From Acidobacteriota bacterium (lineage in GTDB: Bacteria > Acidobacteriota > Terriglobia > Bryobacterales > Bryobacteraceae), in contig JACTMJ010000028.1 in the NCBI GenBank assembly GCA_014584705.1, positions 1 to 64,000 on the forward strand: a stretch of DNA of 64,000 nt, read 5' to 3'. Made by a program: the position numbers and the translations under genes. Of this stretch, positions 15,443-24,370 are shown piece after piece (position 1 is the first letter of the stretch; the number at the start of each line of letters is the position of its first letter). The notes beneath the pieces were generated by a model that was given only the letters and a program-made list of their open reading frames with translations, was not told the DNA's origin and searched no databases.

Positions 15443-16986
15443 ACTGAATGCCTCAAAAGCTGCTTAATTTCAACTACAAGCTCAATGATTCTGCGCTCCT
15501 TCTCAAGGATGTCGGCGGCAAGTTGCTCTGGCGGAAGGTGTTCGAAATCAGACTTGGAGTTGGGGTTCTTGCGATCAAGGTTGCAATTGTCCGCCAAGAC
15601 CTCAGTGGCGGAGACTCTCCACGCTTGATCGCTCTCTTGGCGGTTCTTCCACCAAGTTAGGCAACCGGAAAACTCTTCGAACTGGATAGGGGCCGTCTTT
15701 GTGTAGCTCTTCTTGCCTTGCGGCAGTGGTTGTTCGTAGTACCAAATGTCCTTCGTCGGGCCGGTTCGGTCGAAGAAGAGAAGGTTCGTAGGAATGCCGG
15801 TGTACGGAGCAAAGACGCCGTTCGGTAGCCGTACGATTGTATGAAGGTTGAACTCCTTGAGCAGTTCTTCTTTGATGCGCGCGCAGATACCGTCCCCGAA
15901 GAGAACTCCGTTCGGAACAACCATCCCACACCTCCCCGCCTTTGCTCCCGATACAGGTCGGCGGAGCTTTCGCATGATTAGCTGAAGGAACAGTAGCGCG
16001 GTCTCTGCGGTCTGTTTGTCGTCTGGGAAGTTGGAGAGGATGCCCTTCTCCTCCTCCCCCCCAAACGGCGGGTTGGTCATTATCACGTCTACACGCTGGC
16101 GGTCTCCGATCTCTCGAAGCGCCACAGCGAGAGCGTTGCCGGGGTCAATCTGGGGATACTCCACTCCGTGGAGCAAAAGGTTCATCTGGCATAGTAGGTA
16201 TGGCAGCGGCTTCGCCTCAACTCCGTGAAGCGTTTCGCCTTGCAGCCGTGCGTAGTCTTCCGCCTTCTTTGCCTGCTTCTGCAGGTGCTCGAAAGCTTCG
16301 ACGAGGAAGCCGCCTGTTCCGGCCGCAGGATCGAGGATGGCATCCCCGAGCTTCGGGTTTACCACAGACACGATAAACTTCACTACTGCTCGGGGCGTGT
16401 AGAACTCCCCAGAGTCGCCAGCGGCATCTCGCATCTCTCGAAGCATCGTCTCGTAGAGGTGCCCCAAGGTGTGAATCTCATCCTTCGATGTGAAGTGAAT
16501 CTCGTTCACCTTGTTGACCACGTCCCGCAAGAGGTAGCCGTTTACCATCCGGTTGATAGTGCCCTGAAACACTCGGGCAATTACGTCGCGCCGGTCTCCG
16601 TTCATGCTTTGGAGAGACCGCAAGTAGGCAAAGAGGCCGGGGCCTTTGTTTCCATCGGGCCGCGTGGCTTCATCCTGGTTGATGAACGCTAGAAGTTCGG
16701 GGCCGGTGATGCCGCCTTCCTTTGCAGCCCAGTCTCGCCAGCGATAAGGGGCCTCGATCGCAGGCACGTAGCGTTTGCCAGCAAGCTTTGCGTCAGCTTG
16801 GCGGATGCTCTCCATGTCGTCCAGGAACTTTAGGAACATGATCCACGTGAGCATCGGCAGCCGGTCGATGTCCCCATTTAGGCCCTTGTCCTTCCGCATG
16901 ATGTCCCGGCAGGACTTTATGAGGCTGCCGAGTTGCTGGGCTGTGCTCTTGGGGGCTTCCGCCCTCTTTGATTTTCTTTGTGCCAT
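15439..16986 (-). CDS. hsdM: Type I restriction-modification DNA methyltransferase HsdM
   Basis: The 515-residue N6-adenine methyltransferase has SAM-binding motif I as DPAAGTGGFLVEAF (about residue 220) and catalytic motif IV as NPPFGG (about 305), preceded by the N-terminal helical HsdM domain (DIMRKDKGLNGDIDRLPMLT). It modifies adenine within the target set by HsdS and is required for cleavage. It lies nine bases downstream of hsdR and overlaps hsdS, so the order hsdR-hsdM-hsdS is one operon on the minus strand. Full length. Confidence 0.92.
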   Translation of the reverse strand: MAQRKSKRAEAPKSTAQQLGSLIKSCRDIMRKDKGLNGDIDRLPMLTWIMFLKFLDDMESIRQADAKLAGKRYVPAIEAPYRWRDWAAKEGGITGPELLAFINQDEATRPDGNKGPGLFAYLRSLQSMNGDRRDVIARVFQGTINRMVNGYLLRDVVNKVNEIHFTSKDEIHTLGHLYETMLREMRDAAGDSGEFYTPRAVVKFIVSVVNPKLGDAILDPAAGTGGFLVEAFEHLQKQAKKAEDYARLQGETLHGVEAKPLPYLLCQMNLLLHGVEYPQIDPGNALAVALREIGDRQRVDVIMTNPPFGGEEEKGILSNFPDDKQTAETALLFLQLIMRKLRRPVSGAKAGRCGMVVPNGVLFGDGICARIKEELLKEFNLHTIVRLPNGVFAPYTGIPTNLLFFDRTGPTKDIWYYEQPLPQGKKSYTKTAPIQFEEFSGCLTWWKNRQESDQAWRVSATEVLADNCNLDRKNPNSKSDFEHLPPEQLAADILEKERRIIELVVEIKQLLRHSV

Positions 16987-16995
16987 CTCGTCTCT

Positions 16996-19365
16996 TTACG
17001 CTGCGTATAGGAGTTCTTGGAGTTCATCCACCGCTTTGCGGAGCTGGTCTGGTCCTCCGAAGAGACCAGCGATCTCAATCACGTTTCCGCGATGGGAGAT
17101 CGGAGGAACTTTGAGAATGTCCGGAATTTGGAACTGTGCCGTTCCGAACTCGATATACTTCTCAAGAAGCGCTTGGAGCACTTCTCGGGCTCCATTCGTG
17201 TGCCGATTGAAAAACTCTTCCTTGCCCGCCTTCAGTGCCTCAGCTCGTTCCCGGCGGGTTCGAATGGGGGCACTGTAGGCCACATGGCAGAGCAGGTCAA
17301 AGGGATCTGCATCGGGTTGCTTGGTTGCGTCGATTAGTTCATCAAAGGAAATGCCCCGGTCTTCAAGCGCCGAGATAATCGCCGCTCTCTCTTCTGAGTT
17401 GGTCCACTTGGTACGCAGGTCCGCGGCCGAAGCATACATGCTGCGGACTTTCTCCGCTGTATAGTCGGTGAATTTCTTCACCTGAAGCCGTTTGCCGTCT
17501 GCGTCAAGCTCGTAGACCAGGTGGGCTGCGATCTCGACGGCTCCCCCGTCTACGTAGTACTTGCGCTTCTCGCCTTCGTGGTCATCATCGTCGATGATCC
17601 CACCTCCGTTCGGATCTTCATGCTCATCTGGCTCTGAGGGAGGCTGTTGATCGACAATTGTTGGCTCGCCGATGGACTCTCCCTCAGGGCTCATCGGTTG
17701 TTCTGTAACAAGAACCGGGTCACCGTCAAAGTCAGGGTCGGCAAATAGGCGAGTTGCGCTGCCGGTATAGTCCAGGATGTTGAAAAAGAGCTTGCCGTAG
17801 TCGTCTCTGACGCGGGTTCCTCGTCCGATGATCTGCTTGAACTCTGTCATGGAGTTGATGGTTCTGACGAGAACCACATTCTTGCAGGTCTGGACATCCA
17901 CACCAGTTGTGAGCATCTGTGAAGTGGTGACGATTGCCGGGGTCTGAGTCTCAAGTTCCATAAACCGACTGAGGTGGCCGCGTCCGATGTCGCCTTCGTC
18001 GGAAACCACGCGGGCAACGTAGTCCGGATGTTGTTTCACAAGGTCCGAGTTGAGATTGCTGAGCGCTTTCCTCATGTCCTCGGCGTGTTCCTGGTCCACA
18101 CAGAAGACGATGGTCTTTCCGAAGCGATCGTTCTTTTTCATGAACTCCGTGATGTTCCTCGCGATAGCCTCGGTCCTGGCTTTGAGGACTACAAGGCGTT
18201 CGAACTCAGGGGTTCCGTAGACAGCATCGGGAATCTCTCTTCCGTAGCGATCAAGCTCGCCCTGGGAAGGCCTCCAGCCAGCTGCATCCACCGTTGAAAC
18301 GATCCGGTGAACCCGATAGGGGGCAAGAAACCCATCTTCGATTCCTTGCCTTAAGCTGTATGTGTAAAGCGGGTTTCCGAAGTAGCGGTAGGTGTCGCGG
18401 TTGTCCTCCCGAAGTGGCGTAGCCGTCATTCCGAGTTGGTAGGAATCCTCGAAGTATTCGAGGATCTCGCGCCAGTTGCTCTCGTCTCGGGCACTCCCTC
18501 GGTGACACTCATCGACGATGATGAGGTCAAAGAAGTCCCTCGCGTATTCGCGGTAGAGACCGGGTCGGGTCGCGTCCTTCGCAAGAGCTTGGTAGATGGC
18601 AAAATACATCTCGCGGCTCTTAATAGACTCGCCATCGATCTTGTGGCGAGCATCGCCGAAGGGCACGAAGGTCTTGTCCTTGGGTTCGTCCACCAAGATG
18701 TTGCGGTCGGCAAGGAACAGGATTCGTGGACGCCGGTAGTCGCCCGATTTATTCCACCTGGAATTCCAAAGTTTCCAGCAGATCTGAAACGCTACGACGG
18801 TCTTTCCTGTTCCTGTGGCAAGCGTGAGCAGTATGCGCTTCTTCCCTTGGAGGATGGCCTGCACCGCACGATTAATTGCGATCTCTTGGTAGTAGCGTGG
18901 GGACTTGCCACTCAAGTGGTAGTAGGGAGCGAGGAGTCGCTCTCCGACTTCGGAAGTGATGTGCTCTGCTCCCTTTAGTCTCGCCCACAGCTCCTCTGGG
19001 GTCGGGAATTGGTCGATGCTACTTTCCTTGCCAGTGAGAAAGTCGTGCTCAAGAATCTCCTTGCCATTGGTCCCGTAGGCAAACTTGAGGCCCAGAATCT
19101 GTGCGTAGTCCTTGGCCTGTTGGATACCGTCGCCCGCTGACTTGTAGGCGGCCTTTGCCTCCACTACCGCAATCGGGAAGTCCCGCCTATACCGGAGGAG
19201 GTAGTCAGCCCGCTTCTGCTCCTTGCGCCTCGGCCGGTTGCCAGCAATGACAATTCGGCCATCGGTAAAGGTCTTCTGCTCGCTGATTTGGTCATCCGTC
19301 CACTGAGCCGCGTAGAGCTTCGGAAGGACGAACTTTCGGCAGGTGTCGGCTTCGGTGATGGGCAT
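16996..19365 (-). CDS. hsdR: Type I restriction enzyme motor/endonuclease subunit HsdR
   Basis: The 789-residue protein has an N-terminal nuclease (RADYLL...FPIAVVEAKAAYKS, the D...ExK of HsdR), then a superfamily 2 translocase: LATGTGKTVVAF (Walker A), VDECHRGS (Walker B), GMTATP (motif III) and QIIGRGTRVR (motif VI). An acidic linker rich in D/E (EPDEHEDPNGGGIIDDDDHE) precedes a C-terminal helical part that docks to the methylase. ATG at 19365 follows GAAGGAAC. Length fits the compact type of HsdR. First gene of the operon; its promoter must lie in the ~130 bases before the RNA-like region. Confidence 0.92.
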   Translation of the reverse strand: MPITEADTCRKFVLPKLYAAQWTDDQISEQKTFTDGRIVIAGNRPRRKEQKRADYLLRYRRDFPIAVVEAKAAYKSAGDGIQQAKDYAQILGLKFAYGTNGKEILEHDFLTGKESSIDQFPTPEELWARLKGAEHITSEVGERLLAPYYHLSGKSPRYYQEIAINRAVQAILQGKKRILLTLATGTGKTVVAFQICWKLWNSRWNKSGDYRRPRILFLADRNILVDEPKDKTFVPFGDARHKIDGESIKSREMYFAIYQALAKDATRPGLYREYARDFFDLIIVDECHRGSARDESNWREILEYFEDSYQLGMTATPLREDNRDTYRYFGNPLYTYSLRQGIEDGFLAPYRVHRIVSTVDAAGWRPSQGELDRYGREIPDAVYGTPEFERLVVLKARTEAIARNITEFMKKNDRFGKTIVFCVDQEHAEDMRKALSNLNSDLVKQHPDYVARVVSDEGDIGRGHLSRFMELETQTPAIVTTSQMLTTGVDVQTCKNVVLVRTINSMTEFKQIIGRGTRVRDDYGKLFFNILDYTGSATRLFADPDFDGDPVLVTEQPMSPEGESIGEPTIVDQQPPSEPDEHEDPNGGGIIDDDDHEGEKRKYYVDGGAVEIAAHLVYELDADGKRLQVKKFTDYTAEKVRSMYASAADLRTKWTNSEERAAIISALEDRGISFDELIDATKQPDADPFDLLCHVAYSAPIRTRRERAEALKAGKEEFFNRHTNGAREVLQALLEKYIEFGTAQFQIPDILKVPPISHRGNVIEIAGLFGGPDQLRKAVDELQELLYAA

Positions 19366-19399
19366 GTTCCTTCAGAATTCTCCTACAGGGAGCAGAACT

Positions 19400-21165
19400 A
19401 TCATTTCATGCGATCTCAGGGATCTGCACAAGTCGCACGGAACCACATGTAGAACCGAGCAGTCAAGGCTGCGCGCAGCGCACCGGCCACGGCATGGTCT
19501 TGACGGCGGTCTGCCCCCAGACTGGGACCGAAGGGGGATGAGCGGCTTCCCCAAAGCTCATTCCCCCCTGCCCGACGGCGAGTCGGGGGAGGTCGAGGAG
19601 GGGGAACGCCTCCCGGCTCGGCTGCTCAAGCTCGCCCCCTACCCTTCCGACGATCCCTATGCGCGAGGGAGGACCTCGTGCACAGACTGCCAGAAGCGTG
19701 ATGCGTCACTGGCTCTGTAGCTGTGGGAGCAGCTCGCCCGGTAAAGCTCGGTTGCCAACCGAGTCTAAGGGAGTGGCCCAACCAGCCACCTTGGAGCTGT
19801 GCCCGTAGCGCCGGATGCGTCGAGAGGCGCTCGTCCGGTGCGACGGAGGCTCTCACGAGTAAATCCTCATCCCGGTAGCGCCAACTACCGGGAGCAGGGC
19901 CAATCCGTGAGTTCTATCCGATGCGCTCTTGCGCCCTCCGAAGGGGGGCGACGGAGAAAGACCTTAGCTAGCGCTTGGCCTGGTGGGGGTGGCACCTCAC
20001 GGAAGGCTGAGTGTCGGCTGAGGCCGTGATGGTTCAAGTGGGTGCAAATCCCACACGAGGGGTTCAGGCCACAACCCGCCTTCATACGGCGGACCGGGTG
20101 AGATTCCCGTAAGGCTTGTTCAACTCGTCTGGCGGAGGGAGCTTCTACCCTGGTGACAGGGAGAACCGGAGCCTGATCAGCTCCGGCGTCGGGCCGAAAA
20201 TGCCCGCCGGTGAATAGCTCAACTCTACAAAGCCCGAAAGGGCGAGCCAGTCAGTTCAATCGGAGACGGTGCCGAAATGCGAAAAGTCAACTTCGAGGGA
20301 TAAGCGGGTGCTTCTACATTCGGCCTGCTGAAATCAGCTCCCCTGCCCCGTTCCTGGCCAAAGGCCGGTAGAGCGGAACAGAGGGAGTTGGAAACTACGC
20401 TCGGGCGGGAGCCTGAGACGTGCGAAGTTGATCTGGGTGTGACCCTAGCGACGTGACCGATTGGAATGACCGTTCCATGTCGAACGGTTGTTCGGAGACG
20501 TAGACCATCACTAATCCGGGAAGGGGTGCAGCTGTCGGGGTGGTTCCCCGGTGCCTGGCTGATTACCAGGTGATTGAAAGGCTGCACTCTGGGAGCGGCG
20601 TGCAAGTAGGAATCGGGCAGGTTCGCCGCTGGATGCGGACCTGACCGAACGGACACCTCTGCAAGGCAGTGGAGGACCGTTCCCTGTCCGGGTGGCACCG
20701 GATGAAAAGGGAGCACGAAAGCACGGACGGGCCTTTTGCCCGCAGCTACAGTGCCCCGGCTTGAGGTCGAAAGACTCTCGGGCCGGGTCCTTGGCCGGTA
20801 GTGTCGTGGACAGTCCAGACCCCTTTGGTGAGGGGCCTGAATTGTCAACGAAAACGGCGGTGACGCTACCCGTGTGTCTTCACACGGGGGTTTTACTGCG
20901 GAAGGTTGTCTGTGTGGATTGCCGCAACCATTAGGTATAGGCAACGACCATTCTGAATGTAGCGCGCTGATAAGCGCGTTGCGCCGCTTGCCATGTAAGC
21001 AAGCGGCTCGGTGTGCGCCTGTGACCCCACGGCGGCGGGGTCCGGGCCACACCGATTCTGGGATGACGCCAAAGACCTGAGGGGCTGGCACGGGGCTAGC
21101 AAGTGGCAGACACGCAGGTGAGGTTTAGGCTTTCGGGAGATTGTGCCGACATAAAACAATCTCCC
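19400..21165 (+). ncRNA. Candidate giant structured RNA, about 1.75 kb
   Basis: No convincing gene exists on either strand, yet perfect or near-perfect hairpins follow one another on the + strand. Examples: 19533-19567; 19571-19587; 19747-19763; 19871-19892; 19932-19950; 20148-20161 (GTGA loop); 20166-20186; 20190-20206; 20232-20243 (GAAA loop); 20554-20570; 20869-20888; 20985-21005; 21023-21042. GNRA loops occur only when read as + strand RNA. Two hairpins have T-loop-like loops (UNNRANN): TGCAAAT at 20043-20049 and TGAGATT at 20099-20105. A 10-bp hairpin at 21135-21165 closes the region, and a basic protein gene starts at 21200. I saw no group II domain V, RNase P or tmRNA signature. The 5' end is not determined. 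Confidence 0.65.
21135..21165 (+). terminator. 10-bp hairpin at the 3' end of the RNA-like region
   Basis: GGGAGATTGT and ACAATCTCCC pair perfectly around an 11-base loop. It marks the border between the structured region and the downstream coding sequence, and is followed by ATCTTTG rather than a long T-run. It may be a processing or termination signal, or attenuate the downstream gene, whose ribosome site GGAG begins at 21187. Confidence 0.5.
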
Positions 21166-21199
21166 ATCTTTGCGTCATCCCAGTTCGGAGCGAGGGCCT

Positions 21200-21910
21200 G
21201 TGAAGGAGCGAGCGGAATACAATTGCGAAGCAACCACGATTGAGGGCTTTCTGCAACAGCTCGCGGTCAAGCTCGTGGCGAACGGCTACTGGTTCTACGT
21301 CACGGGCATCGTCCCCGAGGGGAAGGATCCGCAAGCGATAGACCGAAAGCTCATTCGGAAGTATGGGGTTTCGGTCTCGAAGTTTACCCGCTGCCGGCGC
21401 AAAAGGGCCGGGCTGGCGAACGTGCAATACCTCCGGCACGGTCGCTTCTTCATCCTCATCGCCACCCATGGGCGGCATGACTTCTTCCAGGAGGAGAAGG
21501 GCCGGATCAAGGACGTCAGGGAGACCCCGATCAAGTTCGCAAGCTACGCCATCAGTCACCGAGGGGGCCACGCCCATGTCCGGATCGAGCGGGAGACCTA
21601 CCGGGACCTAAAGGGGTTCCTCCTCGACCACGCCACAAGACGCCCGACAGAGTGGCTAGAACGGACGTTCTTCGAATTGCCGTTTGAACCCTACGCGCCG
21701 GTCCGGCGTCAACTCGTCACCCTTTGGAAGAGGGTGAACGAAGCGCGGGGGGTGGCACAGATGGAACCCTTGACCCTGAACTGTCTGAGGTTGCGTAGGA
21801 GGATAGTGCGGCCGTTCGAAACTTCTGTCGGTGAGTCGCGCTCAGGGTTACTTGGCGCTGGATCTCCTCATGCGGCCACTGAACTGAAACGCACAGTAAG
21901 GCATTCCTGA
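21200..21910 (+). CDS. Basic protein adjacent to the giant RNA, 236 aa, family not recognised
   Basis: GTG at 21200 has GGAG nine bases upstream; a TTG at 21170 would add ten residues but starts beside the hairpin. The product is strongly basic, with Arg/Lys clusters (KFTRCRRKRAGLANVQYLRH, LRLRRRIVRPFE), as expected of a nucleic-acid binder. Notable motifs are ATHGRHDFF and HRGGHAHVRIE; the H-A-H could be an HUH-like metal site, but the fold is unproven. FEPYAPVRRQLVTLWKRVNEA forms a long amphipathic helix. No signal peptide or membrane segment. The end overlaps the convergent secreted-protein gene by 63 bases. Tight placement behind the RNA suggests that it binds, processes or mobilises that RNA; this is inference. 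Confidence 0.6.
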   Translation: MKERAEYNCEATTIEGFLQQLAVKLVANGYWFYVTGIVPEGKDPQAIDRKLIRKYGVSVSKFTRCRRKRAGLANVQYLRHGRFFILIATHGRHDFFQEEKGRIKDVRETPIKFASYAISHRGGHAHVRIERETYRDLKGFLLDHATRRPTEWLERTFFELPFEPYAPVRRQLVTLWKRVNEARGVAQMEPLTLNCLRLRRRIVRPFETSVGESRSGLLGAGSPHAATELKRTVRHS

Positions 21911-22384
21911 ATCGCAGTTATGAAATCCTATGTAATAGCTTCCGTAAGCCGACGACCTACTGGGCGGGTTTAACACGACGTCGTGTGTTATTGAACAGGT
22001 GTGCCAGAGAGTGCCTCTGTCTGTCACAACCGGAACCTTAACCCGCTTCGACGACAGATAGACGAACAATCTACTGCGGTTTGCGGATAGGCGCCTGACG
22101 CGATGGTTATTGAATAGGGCTTGGTATCGTCCGTTCTTCCTTTTCACCTTCAATGCGAAGGGTGCACCTGAGAGATTGACACCGTCCTTCACGAGTGCTT
22201 GCAGCACCTGAGATTCAAACCGAATAGCTTCCGCGGTGGACATCAAGTTCAGGCATGGACCAAACACCCCCTTATACGAGACTTTTCCATAGAAGCGCCC
22301 TGTATAGTCTTGAGCCGTTGAGGCAGAGGCGACCAGACAACTCAATACGATGAAGCAGACTCGAAGAAGTGAAGCTGACTGCAT
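21848..22384 (-). CDS. Secreted hypothetical protein, 178 aa
   Basis: ATG at 22384 gives a Sec signal peptide (MQSASLLRVCFIVLSCLVAS followed by ASTAQ) with probable cleavage after S-T-A; an upstream in-frame ATG at 22450 adds a hydrophilic leader and is less likely. The mature part has four cysteines (GPCLN, HTCSI, HNCDSG, PYCAF) and many Arg/Lys/Tyr residues. No family recognised. It is AT-richer than its neighbours and overlaps the end of the basic-protein gene on the other strand. With the gene at 1904-2260 it is the second exported Cys-containing protein on this element. Confidence 0.6.
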   Translation of the reverse strand: MQSASLLRVCFIVLSCLVASASTAQDYTGRFYGKVSYKGVFGPCLNLMSTAEAIRFESQVLQALVKDGVNLSGAPFALKVKRKNGRYQALFNNHRVRRLSANRSRLFVYLSSKRVKVPVVTDRGTLWHTCSITHDVVLNPPSRSSAYGSYYIGFHNCDSGMPYCAFQFSGRMRRSSAK

Positions 22385-22476
22385 ATAGGGCCCCCAAGAA
22401 AGGCGATTGGCACACGGGCAGAAAATACCCTGTTGATATTGAGTAGGCAAATCTCGGGTGCAAGTTCCCTAAGTGA

Positions 22477-23895
22477 TTAGGCTACGCGTGCCTTGAGCAC
22501 GCCTCGGACATAATCGTCGATGATGGCCTGACGAACTACCCGGAACAGCAGTCCCCTCTCCTGTCGGCATTCGAGGTATTGCTGGCGCAGAAACGTTGGA
22601 GCGTGCTTGACGATCTCTTGCTCGATTCGCTCTTGCTCGTCCTCGGGAATCGATGCCCAGAACTCGTCAATGGCCTTCCGTTCAGCCAGCTCCGCTTGAG
22701 GCCTCGGCTGTGCCGCTTCCGTCTTGAGAATCGGAATGACCCTGCATTCTGGCCGGTCTTTCCGCTTGTTGAGCCCCGCGACGTAGTCTTCAGGAAGATC
22801 GTAGTCATCCGTTATGGCTCGGTAGAGAAACCCCGCCGGTCGCTTCTGGACACGGGGATCGTTCCGCGCACGAAGCCAGTCGAAGAATGTAATTTTCTCC
22901 CGGATCTTCGCTTCTGCCGATGAAGCCACGAGTGACTTGGCGGAACTGCGCGAGACGCCTCTCTCCACAAGCGCTTTGACGAGTTCGGGAACCTCCACGT
23001 CAAACGATTCCTTTGCCGCTTGCCGCTGGAACGTCACCGTCCATTCCCCTCGTCCCTTGCGCGTGAAGCGCTCCTCAGGCGGAATCGGCTTCAGAAATCC
23101 CTGCTCCTCAAGCTCCCTGAGTGCCGGTGCAAGCGCCCGTTTCAATTCGCCGGAGTGATAGTTCTTCGACATGCCGATGTGCTCGCAGGCGAAGGTGCGA
23201 AGGTCGAACTGAAGTTGCTGCCGGTGATAGAACCTCTTGTCGAGGAAGCGATACATGCGCTTGGAAACGGCGCTATCGAGCCGCTTATAGAAGTCGAAGT
23301 CAAGCTGCTTCAGGTATCCGGCCTTGAAGCTGTTGAACACCAGTTCGTTCCAAACGAAGGAGCATTTCCCGGCCTGCTCCCCTTCCCTCATTGCGCCGTT
23401 GCGTTGCCGTTGGCGGTTCAGGATTTGAACATGATCGATGAGGTGAAATCCTTCGCTGACCCAGCTCTGCTCCTCCTTGGACCACCACGCCTTGTCATAG
23501 TAGAGTGTGACCCCAAGCCAGCGCTTCAGGCTTTGCTCCAAGCGCTTGTAGCTCCTCGATTCATCACTCCAGTTGAGGAGCTTCAGCAACTCGTAGCGCG
23601 AGAAGTGTACGCGACGATCAGCGAAATCTCGCTGTGCCGAAAGCTGGATGAGCCCGAGAATCACTTCGTCATCAATCGCCGTGGGGAGGCCGAACTTGTC
23701 CGAGGCCGTGATCGTGAGCTTTCGCGTAACCCGCTCATTTCGAGCCTTGTCGTAGATCTCGTCAGTGAACTCCAGGGTCTTCTGGCCTTTGGGAATCGTG
23801 GTTGTCAGCGAGGCCAGTGGAAACTCAGCAAAGTTCAACTCATCCCGGCAGGACTCCCTTGGCGTGGCCACTTCTGTGCGTGCCGGATTCGCCAT
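22477..23895 (-). CDS. repA: Plasmid replication initiator protein RepA
   Basis: The 472-residue protein matches the broad RepA initiator group: LNFAEFPLASLT...KTLEFTDEI at the start, DEVILGLIQLSAQRDFADRR, then the winged-helix block VHFSRYELLKLLNWSDESRSYKRLEQ and a second half with LDSAVSKRMYRFLDKRFYHR. Such initiators bind iterons and open the origin. Seven iteron-like repeats and an AT-rich stretch lie immediately upstream of the start (23935-24254), confirming the role. A C-terminal ~130-residue extension (VPELVKALVERGVSRSSAKSL onward) is helical. Transcribed away from the iterons and probably autoregulated by them. Confidence 0.85.
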   Translation of the reverse strand: MANPARTEVATPRESCRDELNFAEFPLASLTTTIPKGQKTLEFTDEIYDKARNERVTRKLTITASDKFGLPTAIDDEVILGLIQLSAQRDFADRRVHFSRYELLKLLNWSDESRSYKRLEQSLKRWLGVTLYYDKAWWSKEEQSWVSEGFHLIDHVQILNRQRQRNGAMREGEQAGKCSFVWNELVFNSFKAGYLKQLDFDFYKRLDSAVSKRMYRFLDKRFYHRQQLQFDLRTFACEHIGMSKNYHSGELKRALAPALRELEEQGFLKPIPPEERFTRKGRGEWTVTFQRQAAKESFDVEVPELVKALVERGVSRSSAKSLVASSAEAKIREKITFFDWLRARNDPRVQKRPAGFLYRAITDDYDLPEDYVAGLNKRKDRPECRVIPILKTEAAQPRPQAELAERKAIDEFWASIPEDEQERIEQEIVKHAPTFLRQQYLECRQERGLLFRVVRQAIIDDYVRGVLKARVA

Positions 23896-23929
23896 CCTTA
23901 GTTCCCTCCCCGCGAGAGAACAACAACAG

Positions 23930-24254
23930 GGGCAGTCTGTTTTGTATTTATAGAGATCAGTTTTGAAGAGTTATGCGACGCGTTTCGCAGTAGAACCGGG
24001 TAGTTAGGTATACGTTCCGTGTATGGAACGCCGGTAGTCTCTGGGAGATCCGTGTATGGAACGCCGGTAGTGCCGTGTGTGGATCGCCGGTGATCTCGTG
24101 GGCCGAACGCCGGTAGTTCTGTGTATGGAAAGCCGGTAGTCGGAGCACGAAGTAGGGGTTGTCGCAAGGTCTGGGAACCGCTTGAGGGATCAAAATTGGG
24201 TGGCATCCGTGTATGGGAAGCCGGTAGTGTGCTGCGTGCCTGACGCCGGTGGAT
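23930..24254. other. Iteron-type replication origin
   Basis: Seven copies of a 22-bp unit with core CCGTGTATGG-AACGCCGGTAGT: 24017-24038, 24050-24071, 24073-24094, 24096-24117, 24119-24140, 24207-24228 and a poor one at 24233-24254. Copies 2-5 sit at an exact 23-bp period, about two helical turns, so bound RepA would align on one face. An AT-rich stretch at 23935-23985 next to repA is the likely unwinding element. No clear DnaA box was found. Confidence 0.85.
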
Positions 24255-24370
24255 GAGATTTGCGGTGTTCAAGGCCCTCCTGAACAGGCAGTCTTGGTTT
24301 AACCAGCTTGCACTTGTAGCAGGTCGGCCCGGTCCGCGTAAGGGGGAAAAGCACGAGCAGCGGAAAACGT

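Noticed and set aside
20038..20054. tRNA gene
   Set aside because: Only a T-arm-like hairpin is present; no acceptor, D-arm or anticodon arm around it.
20225..21091. 288-codon open frame on the minus strand inside the RNA-like region
   Set aside because: Pro/Arg/Ser-rich composition, no ribosome site, and it is simply the complement of successive hairpins; such frames are common antisense to structured RNAs.
19366..21199. Group II intron or retroelement
   Set aside because: No domain V-like hairpin with AGC triad, no reverse transcriptase/maturase gene and no clear intron boundary was seen.
24017..24254. CRISPR array
   Set aside because: Repeats are nearly contiguous with no spacers of uniform length; they are iterons next to repA.
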